In this document: one piece after another, positions 19,439 to 28,381 of the stretch
Numbering within the stretch: position 1 is the first letter of the stretch
Layout: each line of letters begins with the position of its first letter
DNA from: Rhodococcoides kyotonense
Lineage (GTDB): Bacteria > Actinomycetota > Actinomycetes > Mycobacteriales > Mycobacteriaceae
Reading direction: 5' to 3'
Length of the DNA: 64,000 bases
Assembly (NCBI RefSeq): GCF_001645385.1
Contig: NZ_LVHI01000023.1
Location: 477,969-541,968, forward strand
Notes under the pieces: model-generated
Databases searched by the model: none
The model's input: the letters and a program-made list of their open reading frames with translations, nothing else
Told to the model about the DNA's origin: nothing
Translations under genes and position numbers: made by a program

Positions 19439-19793
19439 CCGCGTCGTCGCGGGAGTCGGGGCGTCCAGCAACGCCCCGATCGACGGCATCGTCGACGCGA
19501 TTCTCGCCGTCGTCGGAGCGGATCGGACCTTGGTGTCCGTCGCGACGATCGACACCAAGGCGGACGTCCTGGCGCCCGTCGCGGCTGCGCTGGGGGTCTC
19601 GTCGACGTCGTGGACCGCGGAGCAGCTGAACCGGGTCTCCGTGCCGAACCCGTCGGCCCGTGTGCGGCGCGAAACCGGGACCGCCAGCGTTGCCGAGGCT
19701 GCCGCGACTCTCGGAAGCGGCGGCGGACGCGTCGTCACCCCGAAGACGAACATCGGAGCGGTCAGTATCGCACTTGCTTGCGCAGTAGACTAG
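19431..19793 (+). CDS. cobE: CobE/CbiG C-terminal domain cobalamin biosynthesis protein
   Basis: 120 residues matching the stand-alone CobE/CbiG_C domain: VVAGVGASSNAP at the N-terminus, the central LVSVATIDTKAD, then the Ser/Thr-rich VPNPSARVRRETGTASVAEAAA and GRVVTPKTNIGAVSIALA. CobE is needed in the aerobic pathway around ring contraction; its exact chemistry is debated. GTG start overlapping the cobB stop by 8 bases. Its own stop TAG (19791-19793) forms the first bases of a KstR-like operator that serves the next gene. Confidence 0.87.
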   Translation: MTDRVVAGVGASSNAPIDGIVDAILAVVGADRTLVSVATIDTKADVLAPVAAALGVSSTSWTAEQLNRVSVPNPSARVRRETGTASVAEAAATLGSGGGRVVTPKTNIGAVSIALACAVD

Positions 19794-19804
19794 AACACGT
19801 TCTA
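19791..19804. promoter_or_regulatory. KstR-like operator TAGAACACGTTCTA
   Basis: Perfect inverted repeat TAGAAC-AC-GTTCTA. It fits the KstR consensus TnnAACnnGTTnnA, the TetR-family repressor of cholesterol degradation in mycobacteria and rhodococci. It ends 8 bases before the ATG of the LLM oxidoreductase and overlaps the stop codon of cobE. Which TetR-family protein binds is inference. Confidence 0.72.
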
Positions 19805-19812
19805 ATGCGAGC

Positions 19813-20664
19813 ATGCGCTTCGGCCTCGTCCTGTTCACCTCCGACCGCGGGATCACCCCTGCCGCCGCTGCAGCGGCCGGGGAACACCTGGGGTTCGACT
19901 CGTTCTACGTACCCGAACACACGCACATCCCGGTGAGACGAGAGGCGCCTCATCCACTGACCGGTGACGCGTCGCTTCCCGACGATCGGTACGCGCGCAC
20001 CCTCGACCCCTGGGTGTCGCTCGCGACGGCAGCTGCGGTGACCTCGCGGATACGGCTGGGCACAGCCGTCGCGATACCCGTCGAGCACGATCCGATCACT
20101 CTCGCGAAATCGATTGCGTCGCTGGATCATCTCAGTGGCGGACGGGTCGTGCTCGGTGTCGGATTCGGCTGGAACGTCGACGAGTTGACCGACCACGGCG
20201 TGCCGCCGAAGCGTCGACGGACGATGCTGCGCGAATATCTTGCCGCCATGCGCACGTTGTGGTCCGACGAGCAGGCCGAGTACTCGGGCGAGTTCGCCGA
20301 GTTCGGGCCGAGTTGGGCGTGGCCGAAACCGATTCGAGGCGACGCGATTCCGACCTACGTCGGAGCAGCAGGCACGGACAAGAACTTCGCGTGGATCGTG
20401 CAGTCGGCGGACGGGTGGATCACGACGCCGGGTGAGCAGGACATCGAGTCCCGTGTCGTGCGGCTGCAGCAGATGTGGCGGGACGGCGGACGCGTCGGCA
20501 ACCCGGAGATCGTGGTGCTCGATGTCAAGCCCGACGTCGCCAAGCTCGCGCGATGGGGCGAGCTCGGCGTCACCGAGGTCGTCTACGGCATGCCCGACAA
20601 GTCCGAAGCCGAGGTGCTGGCCTACCTCGATCGGCTTGCGAACAAGCTTCCTGTCCTGCACTGA
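19813..20664 (+). CDS. LLM-class F420-dependent oxidoreductase
   Basis: 283-residue luciferase-like monooxygenase-fold protein of the group that uses coenzyme F420 in actinobacteria (TIGR03619-like). Visible features: MRFGLVLFTSDRG start, YVPEHTHIP, TSRIRLGTAV, GGRVVLGVGFGWN (cofactor-loop region) and the C-terminal GVTEVVYGMPDKS. The flavin/F420 preference cannot be proved from sequence. A KstR-like operator lies 8 bases upstream of the start, leaving no room for a Shine-Dalgarno, so a leaderless transcript is likely. This points to a role in steroid or lipid catabolism, although the gene sits among B12 and efflux genes. Confidence 0.88.
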   Translation: MRFGLVLFTSDRGITPAAAAAAGEHLGFDSFYVPEHTHIPVRREAPHPLTGDASLPDDRYARTLDPWVSLATAAAVTSRIRLGTAVAIPVEHDPITLAKSIASLDHLSGGRVVLGVGFGWNVDELTDHGVPPKRRRTMLREYLAAMRTLWSDEQAEYSGEFAEFGPSWAWPKPIRGDAIPTYVGAAGTDKNFAWIVQSADGWITTPGEQDIESRVVRLQQMWRDGGRVGNPEIVVLDVKPDVAKLARWGELGVTEVVYGMPDKSEAEVLAYLDRLANKLPVLH

Positions 20665-20701
20665 CTGGCGCAATTCGCCGCGTCGGTGCACTGTGTGAAA
20701 G

Positions 20702-22366
20702 ATGAAATCCTCGCCCCTCGTTCTCGGCCCGCTGGTTCGCTACGTCGGTGCCGACGACGCGACCTTCTGGTTCGAATTCGACACCCCTGGTGCCGTCGAG
20801 GTGCGGACGTCGGTGGGGCAACACGTGGAGGTGCCCACCTGGGGCGTGCACGGCCATCACTATGCACTCGTCGCGCTCACCGACCTGCCCGCGAACACCA
20901 CGATCACCTACGAGGTGCTGTTCGACGGCACCCAGGTGTGGCCGGTCTCCGATACCGCCGCGATCCACACGTGCGACCCCGAGGGTCCGGTGACCTTCGC
21001 CCTCGGCTCGTGCCGACGCGGGGACAACTACGGCGACGAATCGCTGCAGCGTATCGGCGCCGACGCGCTCGCCGGTCTCGGCAACCGTATGCGCACCCAG
21101 GACCCGAGCGAGTGGCCGCAGGCGTTGCTGTTCCTGGGCGACCAGGTCTACGCGGACGATCCGTCACCGGAGATTCTCGAGCGCCTGCACGCCCGACGCG
21201 CCGCAGGCGACGGCCCGGCCGGAGCCCGCGGTACCGAAGCCGAGAACGAGATCTGCGATTTCGAGGAGTACTCGTGGCTTTACCACGAGTCGTGGGGTGT
21301 CGAACCTGTCCGAACGCTGCTCGCGAGCGTGCCGTCGTGCATGATCCTCGACGACCACGACCTCCGCGACGACTGGAACTCGTCGGCGTCGTGGCGGGCG
21401 GACATCGAGACGAGGCCGTGGTGGCACGACCGGGTCGTGGGCGCGTTCTCGTCGTACTGGGTCTATCAGCACCTCGGCAACCTGTCGCCCGACGAGTTGT
21501 CGCGCGACGAGCTCTACGAGAAGGTTCGTTCCGCGACCTCGGACGCCGAGCGGGAGAAGTTGCTCGCGGACTTCGCGCTGCGCGTCGACGAGCATCCGGA
21601 GACCGGCCGATGGAGCTTCTATCGCGACTTCGGCACGACGAGGTTGATCATGATCGACTCACGGTGTTCGCGGAGTCTCGACCCGGACGATCGGCGCATG
21701 GTCGACGCCGCCGAGTGGGCCTGGGTGCGTGAGCGGGCGCTGGAGAGCCCGTCGCGTCACGTGCTGTTCGGATCGTCGCTTCCGTTCTTGATGTTGCCCG
21801 CGTTGCATCACCTGGAACAGTGGAACGAGGCGGTGGCACAGGGCAGTTGGGGTCGCCGGATGTCCTGGGTCGGTGAGAAGCTTCGGATCGCGCTGGATCT
21901 GGAGCACTGGGCGGCGTTCGGAAAATCGTTCGTCGACATGTCAACGCTGACGCGGGAATTGAGTCGAACGGACGATCCACCCGCCTCCATCCTGTGGCTC
22001 TCGGGCGACGTGCACTGCTCGTACGTGGCGCGCGCCGATTTCGGGGTCGGCGGTGAGAACGTCCCGGTGACCTATCAGCTGACGATGTCGCCGTTCCGCA
22101 ATCCGCTGGATCTGCCGATTCGCGCGGTGAACCGGCTGGCCATCCGAAAGCCTGTCGCGCGCTTGCTCGGCCGCCTCGCGCGATCCGCGAAAGTTCCACC
22201 CGTCGACGTGGCCTGGGAGGCCGAAGCCGGGCCATGGTTCGACAACGGCGTCATGTTGCTCACCACCGACGGCGAAACTGCCTCGGTGAGAGTCGAACAC
22301 GCGCACGTCGACGTCGTCGGCAGGCAGACGCTCGAACAGACTGCGGAAAAGAAGTTGACCGTCTGA
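20702..22366 (+). CDS. PhoD-family alkaline phosphatase-like metallophosphoesterase
   Basis: 554 residues. Metal-binding blocks of the PhoD family are present: FALGSCRRGDNY, LFLGDQVYADD, MILDDHDLRDDW, LFGSSLPFL and ILWLSGDVHCSYVARADF near the C-terminus. The N-terminal 90 residues form the PhoD beta domain (YVGADDATFWFEF). Unlike secreted PhoD enzymes it lacks a Tat signal, so it is probably cytoplasmic and its substrate may not be an environmental phosphoester. ATG start at 20702, 37 bases after the LLM gene; followed closely by the ABC-F gene. Confidence 0.87.
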   Translation: MKSSPLVLGPLVRYVGADDATFWFEFDTPGAVEVRTSVGQHVEVPTWGVHGHHYALVALTDLPANTTITYEVLFDGTQVWPVSDTAAIHTCDPEGPVTFALGSCRRGDNYGDESLQRIGADALAGLGNRMRTQDPSEWPQALLFLGDQVYADDPSPEILERLHARRAAGDGPAGARGTEAENEICDFEEYSWLYHESWGVEPVRTLLASVPSCMILDDHDLRDDWNSSASWRADIETRPWWHDRVVGAFSSYWVYQHLGNLSPDELSRDELYEKVRSATSDAEREKLLADFALRVDEHPETGRWSFYRDFGTTRLIMIDSRCSRSLDPDDRRMVDAAEWAWVRERALESPSRHVLFGSSLPFLMLPALHHLEQWNEAVAQGSWGRRMSWVGEKLRIALDLEHWAAFGKSFVDMSTLTRELSRTDDPPASILWLSGDVHCSYVARADFGVGGENVPVTYQLTMSPFRNPLDLPIRAVNRLAIRKPVARLLGRLARSAKVPPVDVAWEAEAGPWFDNGVMLLTTDGETASVRVEHAHVDVVGRQTLEQTAEKKLTV

Positions 22367-22381
22367 CATAGATTGGCCGAT

Positions 22382-24064
22382 GTGGCTCATCTCGAACTGA
22401 CCGACATCGACTACTTCCTTCCCGACGGGCGGCAACTGCTCGGCGGCGTCGGATTCCGCGTCGGCGACGGTGCGAAAACCGCCCTGATCGGGCCGAACGG
22501 AACCGGCAAGACGACGTTGACGCGCATCGTCGCCGGAGACATCGAACCCGACGACGGATCGGTGACGCGGTCGGGTTCGCTCGGTGTGATGCGTCAATTC
22601 GTCGGGCAGGTCCGTGACGATTCGACGGTGCGGGACTTGCTGCTGTCGGTGGCGGCGCCTGCTGTTCGTCACGCTGCAGAGGCACTCGATGCCGCCGAGA
22701 ACGCGATGATCGAGGCCGACGACGAGAAGACGCAGCTGAAATATGCTTCGGCGCTGTCGGATTGGGGCGATGTCGGCGGCTACGACATCGAACCGTTCTG
22801 GGACGAGGTCACGATGGCAGCCCTCGGCATGCCGTTCGATCGAGCGAAATGGCGCACCGCAGCGACACTCAGCGGCGGCGAGCAGAAACGGCTGGTGCTC
22901 GAAGCGTTGTTCGGCGGACCCGACCAACTTCTGCTCCTCGACGAGCCGGACAACTACCTCGACGTACCGGGAAAACGCTGGCTGGAGAAGACGATTCGCG
23001 AATCGCCCAAGTCGGTTCTGTTCATCAGTCACGACCGTGAGCTGATCGCGAACGCCGCGACGCGCATCGTCACACTGGAGCCGGGAGCGGCAGGGGCGTC
23101 GTCGTGGGTGCACGGCGGCGGGTTCGACACGTACTACCGGGCGCGCGAGGACCGGAACGCCCGACTGGACGAACTACGACGTCGATGGGACGAGGAGCGC
23201 GTCAAACTTCGTGCGCTCGTGTTGCGCCTGCGTGAGAAGGCCAAGTTCAACGACGGCGTCGCCGCGCGGTATCACGCGGCGCAGACGCGTCTCGCCCGAT
23301 TCGAGGAGGCAGGCCCACCGGAGGCCGTGCCGCTGAAACAGAAGGTGACCGTCCGTCTGCACGGCGGCCGCACCGCGAAGCGCGCGCTCGTGTGCACCGA
23401 CCTCGAGATGACCGGGCTGATGAAGCCGTTCGACACCGAGATCTGGTTCGGCGATCGCGTTGCGGTGCTCGGCTCGAACGGTTCGGGCAAGTCGCACTTT
23501 CTCCGATTGCTCGCCGGCGGTGGGACCGACCCGGAACGCGAACACCTGCCCGTCCAGGAACTCGCACTCACCCCGGTGCCGCACACGGGTACCGCTGTTC
23601 TCGGTGCGAGGGTTCGGCCGGGATTGTTCGCACAGACGCACACACGACCCGACCTCGCAGGTAAGACGCTGCTCGACATCCTGCACATGGGTAACGAGCA
23701 CCGCGACGGAATGGGACGCGAGGCAGCCAGTCGCGCACTCGATCGATACGGACTGGCGTCGGCGTCCGAGCAGGTGTACGACAACCTGTCGGGCGGACAG
23801 CAGGCGCGGGTGCAGATTCTCCTCCTCGAACTGTCGGGCGCCAGCATGCTTCTGCTCGACGAGCCGACCGACAACCTCGATCTGCTGTCGGCGGACTCGC
23901 TGCAGGACGCCATCGCCGCGTTCGAGGGAACCGTGATCACCGTCACGCACGACCGCTGGTTCGCGAAGAGTTTCGACCGATTCCTGGTCTTCGGATCCGA
24001 CGGCCAGGTCTACGAATCCGACGAGCCGGTATGGGACGAGAAGCGTGTTACACGCGCACGGTAG
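22382..24064 (+). CDS. ABC-F family ATP-binding protein
   Basis: 560 residues with two nucleotide-binding domains and no membrane part, the ABC-F plan of ribosome-associated translation or resistance factors. Domain 1: Walker A GPNGTGKTT, signature LSGGEQKRL, Walker B LLLLDEPDNYLD. Domain 2: GSNGSGKSH, LSGGQQARVQ, LLLDEPTDNLD. The linker between them is rich in charged residues (LDELRRRWDEERVKLRALVLRLREK in shortened view). A GTG at 22382 (MAHLELTD) is chosen since homologues begin MAHL; a TTG at 22373 is also in frame. Whether it gives antibiotic resistance or is housekeeping cannot be told. Confidence 0.88.
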   Translation: MAHLELTDIDYFLPDGRQLLGGVGFRVGDGAKTALIGPNGTGKTTLTRIVAGDIEPDDGSVTRSGSLGVMRQFVGQVRDDSTVRDLLLSVAAPAVRHAAEALDAAENAMIEADDEKTQLKYASALSDWGDVGGYDIEPFWDEVTMAALGMPFDRAKWRTAATLSGGEQKRLVLEALFGGPDQLLLLDEPDNYLDVPGKRWLEKTIRESPKSVLFISHDRELIANAATRIVTLEPGAAGASSWVHGGGFDTYYRAREDRNARLDELRRRWDEERVKLRALVLRLREKAKFNDGVAARYHAAQTRLARFEEAGPPEAVPLKQKVTVRLHGGRTAKRALVCTDLEMTGLMKPFDTEIWFGDRVAVLGSNGSGKSHFLRLLAGGGTDPEREHLPVQELALTPVPHTGTAVLGARVRPGLFAQTHTRPDLAGKTLLDILHMGNEHRDGMGREAASRALDRYGLASASEQVYDNLSGGQQARVQILLLELSGASMLLLDEPTDNLDLLSADSLQDAIAAFEGTVITVTHDRWFAKSFDRFLVFGSDGQVYESDEPVWDEKRVTRAR

Positions 24065-24075
24065 CGCGTAACACG
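24044..24075 (+). terminator. Hairpin overlapping the end of the ABC-F gene
   Basis: CGTGTTAC (24044-24051) pairs with GTAACACG (24068-24075), extended inward by GCG/CGC with a 2-base bulge. The hairpin straddles the stop codon at 24062-24064 and lies just before cysG. Terminator or attenuator function is inferred from shape only. Confidence 0.45.
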
Positions 24076-24095
24076 AGGGCGGTAAGTTGCCTTCC

Positions 24096-25328
24096 GTGAT
24101 CGAAAACGAAGGTGATGCGACCGACTCTCCCTATCTCGTCGGCTTGAATCTGTCGGGTCGACGCGTCGTCGTCGTCGGTGGTGGCACCGTGGCGCAGCGA
24201 CGGCTGCCGCTGTTGATCAGCTCGGGTGCTCGGGTCCACGTGATCACACGCGCGGCGACGCCAGCGGTGGAGGCGATGGCGTCGTTCGGGCAGATCACGA
24301 TGGAACTGCGCGAGTACGCCGACGGCGATCTGGACGGCGCCTGGTATGCGATCGCATGCACCGACGAGGCCGGCACCAACGCGGCGATCGTCGCAGAAGC
24401 AGAGCGGTCGAGAATCTTCTGCGTTCGCGCCGACATCGCGCGGGACGGCACAGCCGTCACCCCGGCATCGGCCGAGTACGACGGGCTCACCCTCGGTCTT
24501 CTGGCCGGCGGTGACCACCGCCGATCCGCGGCGGTGCGCAACGCCGTCGTCGAAGCCATGCACTCCGGGCTGATCGCCGACTCGACGGACACGCCGCACA
24601 CCGGCGTGGCACTCGTCGGCGGTGGTCCGGGCGATCCGGATCTCATCACGGTTCGCGGACGCAAACTACTCGCGTACGCGGATGTCGTCGTCACCGACCG
24701 TCTCGCGCCGCCGGAACTGATCGCCGAGCTCGGACCACACGTCGAGGTCATCGATGCGTCCAAGATTCCGTACGGCCGCGCGATGGCGCAGGAGGCCATC
24801 AACCAGGCGTTGATCGACCATGCGAAGGCGGGCAAGTTCGTCGTCCGGCTCAAGGGCGGCGACCCGTACGTGTTCGGGCGCGGCTACGAAGAGTTGGAGG
24901 CGCTGGCGGCCGAAGGCGTACCGGTCACGGTCGTACCGGGAATCACGAGCGCGATCTCCGTTCCGTCGGCTGCCGGGGTTCCGGTGACCCACCGCGGTGT
25001 GACGCACGAGTTCGTCGTCGTCAGCGGTCACGTCGCGCCCGATCACCCGGACTCGCTCGTCGACTGGAATGCCCTGGCGAAGCTGAAGGGCACGATCGTC
25101 CTGCTGATGGCCGTCGAACGCATCGAGAAGTTCGCGACGGTTCTGATCGACGGCGGCAGGCCCGCGTCGACGCCGGTGCTCGTGGTTCAGGAGGGAACGA
25201 TGCGAACGCAGCGCGAAGTGCGCGCCGATCTGGCGACCGTCGCCGAGAAGGTCAAGGCCGAGGGCATCAGGCCTCCGGCGATCGTCGTCGTCGGGACCGT
25301 TGCTGGTTTTTCGGCGGACTCTCGGTAA
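24096..25328 (+). CDS. cysG: Bifunctional siroheme synthase / uroporphyrinogen-III C-methyltransferase
   Basis: Makes precorrin-2 from uroporphyrinogen III and, through the N-terminal module, sirohydrochlorin/siroheme. N-terminal Met8-like NAD domain: GRRVVVVGGGTVAQRRLPLL. C-terminal SUMT domain: ALVGGGPGDPDLITVRG, VVRLKGGDPYVFGRG, VPGITSAISVPSAAGVPVTHR. About 410 residues, shorter than enterobacterial CysG (about 457), so the middle helical part of the siroheme module is reduced. Start: GTG at 24096 (MIENEGD); a TTG at 24087 has better spacing from GAGGG at 24075 and is a real alternative. It links siroheme and B12 synthesis and precedes efpA as in mycobacteria. Confidence 0.92.
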   Translation: MIENEGDATDSPYLVGLNLSGRRVVVVGGGTVAQRRLPLLISSGARVHVITRAATPAVEAMASFGQITMELREYADGDLDGAWYAIACTDEAGTNAAIVAEAERSRIFCVRADIARDGTAVTPASAEYDGLTLGLLAGGDHRRSAAVRNAVVEAMHSGLIADSTDTPHTGVALVGGGPGDPDLITVRGRKLLAYADVVVTDRLAPPELIAELGPHVEVIDASKIPYGRAMAQEAINQALIDHAKAGKFVVRLKGGDPYVFGRGYEELEALAAEGVPVTVVPGITSAISVPSAAGVPVTHRGVTHEFVVVSGHVAPDHPDSLVDWNALAKLKGTIVLLMAVERIEKFATVLIDGGRPASTPVLVVQEGTMRTQREVRADLATVAEKVKAEGIRPPAIVVVGTVAGFSADSR

Positions 25329-25339
25329 CGTGAACTCTC

Positions 25340-26842
25340 GTGCCCGACCACTCGCAGCCCGCAGCGGCCTCCACGCAGATCGTCTATCCGGTGACCACCA
25401 GGGCTTTCGGCCTGGCGATCATCGTGCTGAGTGGTCTCCAGCTGATGGTGGTTCTCGACGGAACCGTCGCGAACCTGGCCCTGGCCCCGTTGCAGGCCGA
25501 CCTCGGGCTGAGTGACGCCGGCCGAAACTGGGTTCTGACGTCCTACGCACTCGCGTTCGGCGGGCTGATGCTGCTCGGTGGGCGGCTCGGTGATGCGTAC
25601 GGCCGAAAGAAGATGTTCCTCGGCGGCGTCGTGCTGTTCACGGTGGCATCGTTGCTGTGCGGGCTCGCGGTCAACGAGGCGACACTGGTTGCCGCTCGCG
25701 CACTGCAGGGCGTCGGTGCGGCGGTCGCGTCGCCGACGGCGTTCGCCCTCGTTGCGACCACGTTCGCGCCGGGCCCGGTCCGCAATCAGGCCGTGGCGAT
25801 CTACGCGGCGATGACGGGTGTCGGATCGATCGCCGGGCTCATCATCGGCGGTGCGCTGACTCAGGTGTCGTGGCGATGGATCTTCCTGATCAACGTCCCG
25901 ATCGGCATCGTCATCGTCATCCTCGCGGTGGTGTCGCTTCGCGAGACCAGCGGAATGCGGCTGGCCTTGGATTTCCCGGGAGCGATACTCGGCACGCTCG
26001 GATGTACCGGAGTGGTGTTGGCGCTGAGCGAGGGCACCGAACTCGGCTGGACCAGTCCGCTGGTGATCGGCTCGTTCGTCGCGGGTGTCGTGCTGCTCGG
26101 GCTGTTCCTCGTCGTCGAGCGCCGTGCCGACAATCCGCTGCTACCGTTCTCGCTCTTCTCCAGCAAAGACCGCGTCGCGACGTTCGTTGCCATCTTCTTC
26201 GCGGGTGGCGTCATGTTCTCGCTTGCGGCGTTCGTCGCGTTGTTCGTGCAGGACGTGCTGGGCTACAGCCCGCTGGCGGCCGGTCTTGCGTTCGTTCCGT
26301 TCGCGTTCGGACTCGGTGCCGCTGCGTTCATCACCTCGCAGCTCGCCGTCCGAATCCAGCCCCGCTTTCTCGTCATGGCCGGTGCAGCGATCATGGTCGG
26401 CTGGCTGCTGTTCTCGGTGCTGACGATGGACGGCGATTCGTCGTACTTCCCCGGCATCTTCTTCCCGGTCATCGGCATCGGGTTCGGCGTCGGTATGGCG
26501 TCCATTCCGCTTCCGCTGTGTGCCATCGCCGGTGTCCAGCCGACCGAGATCGGACCGCTGACGGCGATCGCACTCGTCGCGCAGACGTTGGGCGGCCCTG
26601 TCGCCCTGGCCGTCATCGGCGCACTGGTGACGTCGCGGACCTTGTCTCTCGGCGGCACGACCGGACCTGCGAACCTGATGAACGCAGCGCAGCTCGACGC
26701 GCTCAGTTCCGGCTACATGTTCGCGTTGTTCTGCTGCGCGATCGCGGCCGTCGTCGCGGGCATCGCGGCGTACTTCATCCGATTCAGCCCACAGCAGGTC
26801 GCGCAGGCGCAGGCCGCGCAGGAGGATGCGCAGAAGGGCTGA
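25340..26842 (+). CDS. efpA: MFS drug efflux pump, EfpA type (DHA2, 14 helices)
   Basis: 500-residue proton-driven exporter of the QacA/EmrB group. First helix and motif A-like LQLMVVLDGTVANLALAPLQ, then GGRLGDAYGRKKMF, motif C-like ASPTAFALVATTF/GSIAGLIIGGALTQ in helix 5. About 14 hydrophobic segments can be counted. The place after cysG and before proS matches EfpA of M. tuberculosis, an essential lipid/drug exporter. GTG start 11 bases after cysG. Its stop lies 3 bases from the convergent mgtE stop, with no terminator between. Confidence 0.9.
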   Translation: MPDHSQPAAASTQIVYPVTTRAFGLAIIVLSGLQLMVVLDGTVANLALAPLQADLGLSDAGRNWVLTSYALAFGGLMLLGGRLGDAYGRKKMFLGGVVLFTVASLLCGLAVNEATLVAARALQGVGAAVASPTAFALVATTFAPGPVRNQAVAIYAAMTGVGSIAGLIIGGALTQVSWRWIFLINVPIGIVIVILAVVSLRETSGMRLALDFPGAILGTLGCTGVVLALSEGTELGWTSPLVIGSFVAGVVLLGLFLVVERRADNPLLPFSLFSSKDRVATFVAIFFAGGVMFSLAAFVALFVQDVLGYSPLAAGLAFVPFAFGLGAAAFITSQLAVRIQPRFLVMAGAAIMVGWLLFSVLTMDGDSSYFPGIFFPVIGIGFGVGMASIPLPLCAIAGVQPTEIGPLTAIALVAQTLGGPVALAVIGALVTSRTLSLGGTTGPANLMNAAQLDALSSGYMFALFCCAIAAVVAGIAAYFIRFSPQQVAQAQAAQEDAQKG

Positions 26843-26845
26843 CGG

Positions 26846-28201
26846 TCACACTCCGAGCACGAGCTTCGCGATCGCGAAATACACGATCAGCCCCGAAGCA
26901 TCGCAGAACGTCGAGATGAACGGCGTCGAGAACACGGCGGGATCGACGCCGATCTTCTTCGCGATCAGCGGCATCGCCCCGCCGACCGTCGCGGCGAGCG
27001 TGCAGATGGCCAGGAGTGTCGAGCCGATGACGAGGCCGAGATGGAAGTCGTAGACGAGCCCGGCGATCACGAATCCCAGCGAGCCCAGCATCGCGCCCAT
27101 CGTCGCGCCCACGCGCACTTCGCGGAACAACACCGCCGCGATGTCACGGGGTCGGACGTCGCCGACCGCAAGTGCACGCGTCACCGTCGTCGCGGCCTGT
27201 GACCCGGTGTTGCCGCCCGTGCCGGTCAGCAACGGAATGAACAGAGCCAGGGTGACGACGGCAGCGAGCGCATGCTCGAAGATCTCGAGAACCTGAACCG
27301 TCAGTATCGCGGACAATGCCAGCACGAGCAGCCACACGACTCGGGAGCGCACGATCGACAGGACGGGCGTCGACAGATAGGGCCGTCGGAGAGGCTCGGT
27401 ACCGCCTGCCCTCGCGGCATCCTCGTCCTCGGCCTCCTCGAGAATCCGCGACGCCTGTTCGATCGTCACGATCCCGATCAGGCGGTGCTCGGAATCGACG
27501 ACGACCACCGCCGGGCTGCGATTGCCGAGACACATGCGTGCGGCGTCCTCGGCGGAGATCTCGGCGGTGACGACGGGTCCCGCACTCGCGAGATCGCCGA
27601 TCGTCGTGTCCGGTGCCGCGGTGGCGACGTCGGCCAGAGTGGCGACACCGACGAGGCGTCGACGGTCGTCGGTGACGGGCAGCATGTAGACCGACTCGGC
27701 ATCGGCGCCGGTGGTTCGAACCTGGTGCAGCGCCTGTGCAGCCGTGGTCGACGGGTGCACGCGGATGTACTCCGGGCTCATTCGTCGGCCGACCGAACCC
27801 TTCGCGTAGCCGAGCATCGGTGCCGTCAGGTCACGTTCGGTCGCCGACAATCCCTGCATCAACCGGTGTGCGACGTTCGACGGCAGTTCGTCGACGAGTT
27901 CGACGCGATCGTCCGGGTCGAGTTCCTCGAACAGCGTGATGACGTCGTCGTCGCGCAGAGCGCCGAGCAGTTCGCCGCGCAGTGAGGCGTCGAACTGCTC
28001 GAACACGTCGAGGGCCTGGTCCTTCGGCAGAAGTCGGTACAGCACAGCTCTTTCCGCCGAATCCGCGCGTTCGAGGACCCGAGCCGCATCGGCCGGGGAC
28101 AAGTCGGCGACGAGCTCCGACATCGCAGCCAGATCCTTGCGCTGCAGCAGCTCGGTCGCCCGGGCGATCGTGTCATCGAAAGTGTTCTGCACTGAACCCA
28201 T
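26846..28201 (-). CDS. mgtE: Magnesium transporter MgtE
   Basis: 451-residue Mg2+ channel. N-terminal helical superhelix (ELVADLSPADAARVLERAD, repeated L-P-x-D elements, about 1-130), two CBS domains (about 130-255; VYMLPVTDDRRRLVGVATLAD and VVVVDSEHRLIGIVTI), then five membrane helices with the pore signature PLLTGTGGNTGSQAATTVTRAL. ATG start at 28201; the long upstream frame is antisense to the AbiEi-like gene and is not coding. No Mg-sensing riboswitch was recognised in the 177-base divergent gap. Confidence 0.94.
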   Translation of the reverse strand: MGSVQNTFDDTIARATELLQRKDLAAMSELVADLSPADAARVLERADSAERAVLYRLLPKDQALDVFEQFDASLRGELLGALRDDDVITLFEELDPDDRVELVDELPSNVAHRLMQGLSATERDLTAPMLGYAKGSVGRRMSPEYIRVHPSTTAAQALHQVRTTGADAESVYMLPVTDDRRRLVGVATLADVATAAPDTTIGDLASAGPVVTAEISAEDAARMCLGNRSPAVVVVDSEHRLIGIVTIEQASRILEEAEDEDAARAGGTEPLRRPYLSTPVLSIVRSRVVWLLVLALSAILTVQVLEIFEHALAAVVTLALFIPLLTGTGGNTGSQAATTVTRALAVGDVRPRDIAAVLFREVRVGATMGAMLGSLGFVIAGLVYDFHLGLVIGSTLLAICTLAATVGGAMPLIAKKIGVDPAVFSTPFISTFCDASGLIVYFAIAKLVLGV

Positions 28202-28292
28202 TGTGCCCGGCGGGGTCGACGCGTGTTCGCGCACGTGTTCACCAGCTGCGCACCGGACTGCGTCGGCAGATGAATATTCGGTCGGCACATTC

Positions 28293-28318
28293 GTGGCGCG
28301 CCACCATCCACAGGATGG
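28293..28318. promoter_or_regulatory. Two adjacent dyads in the mgtE/AbiEi-like divergent gap
   Basis: GTGGCGCGCCAC (28293-28304) is a perfect 12-bp palindrome and directly abuts CCATCC-ACA-GGATGG (28304-28318). They lie about 65-90 bases before the start of the AbiEi-like gene. Such symmetric sites could be bound by the winged-helix domain of that protein; this is speculation. Confidence 0.4.
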
Positions 28319-28381
28319 CTTCATCCACAGACGAACCTTGTAGGCGGATTTGTCACACCGTCGCCGTGCTGTACTTCCGTG

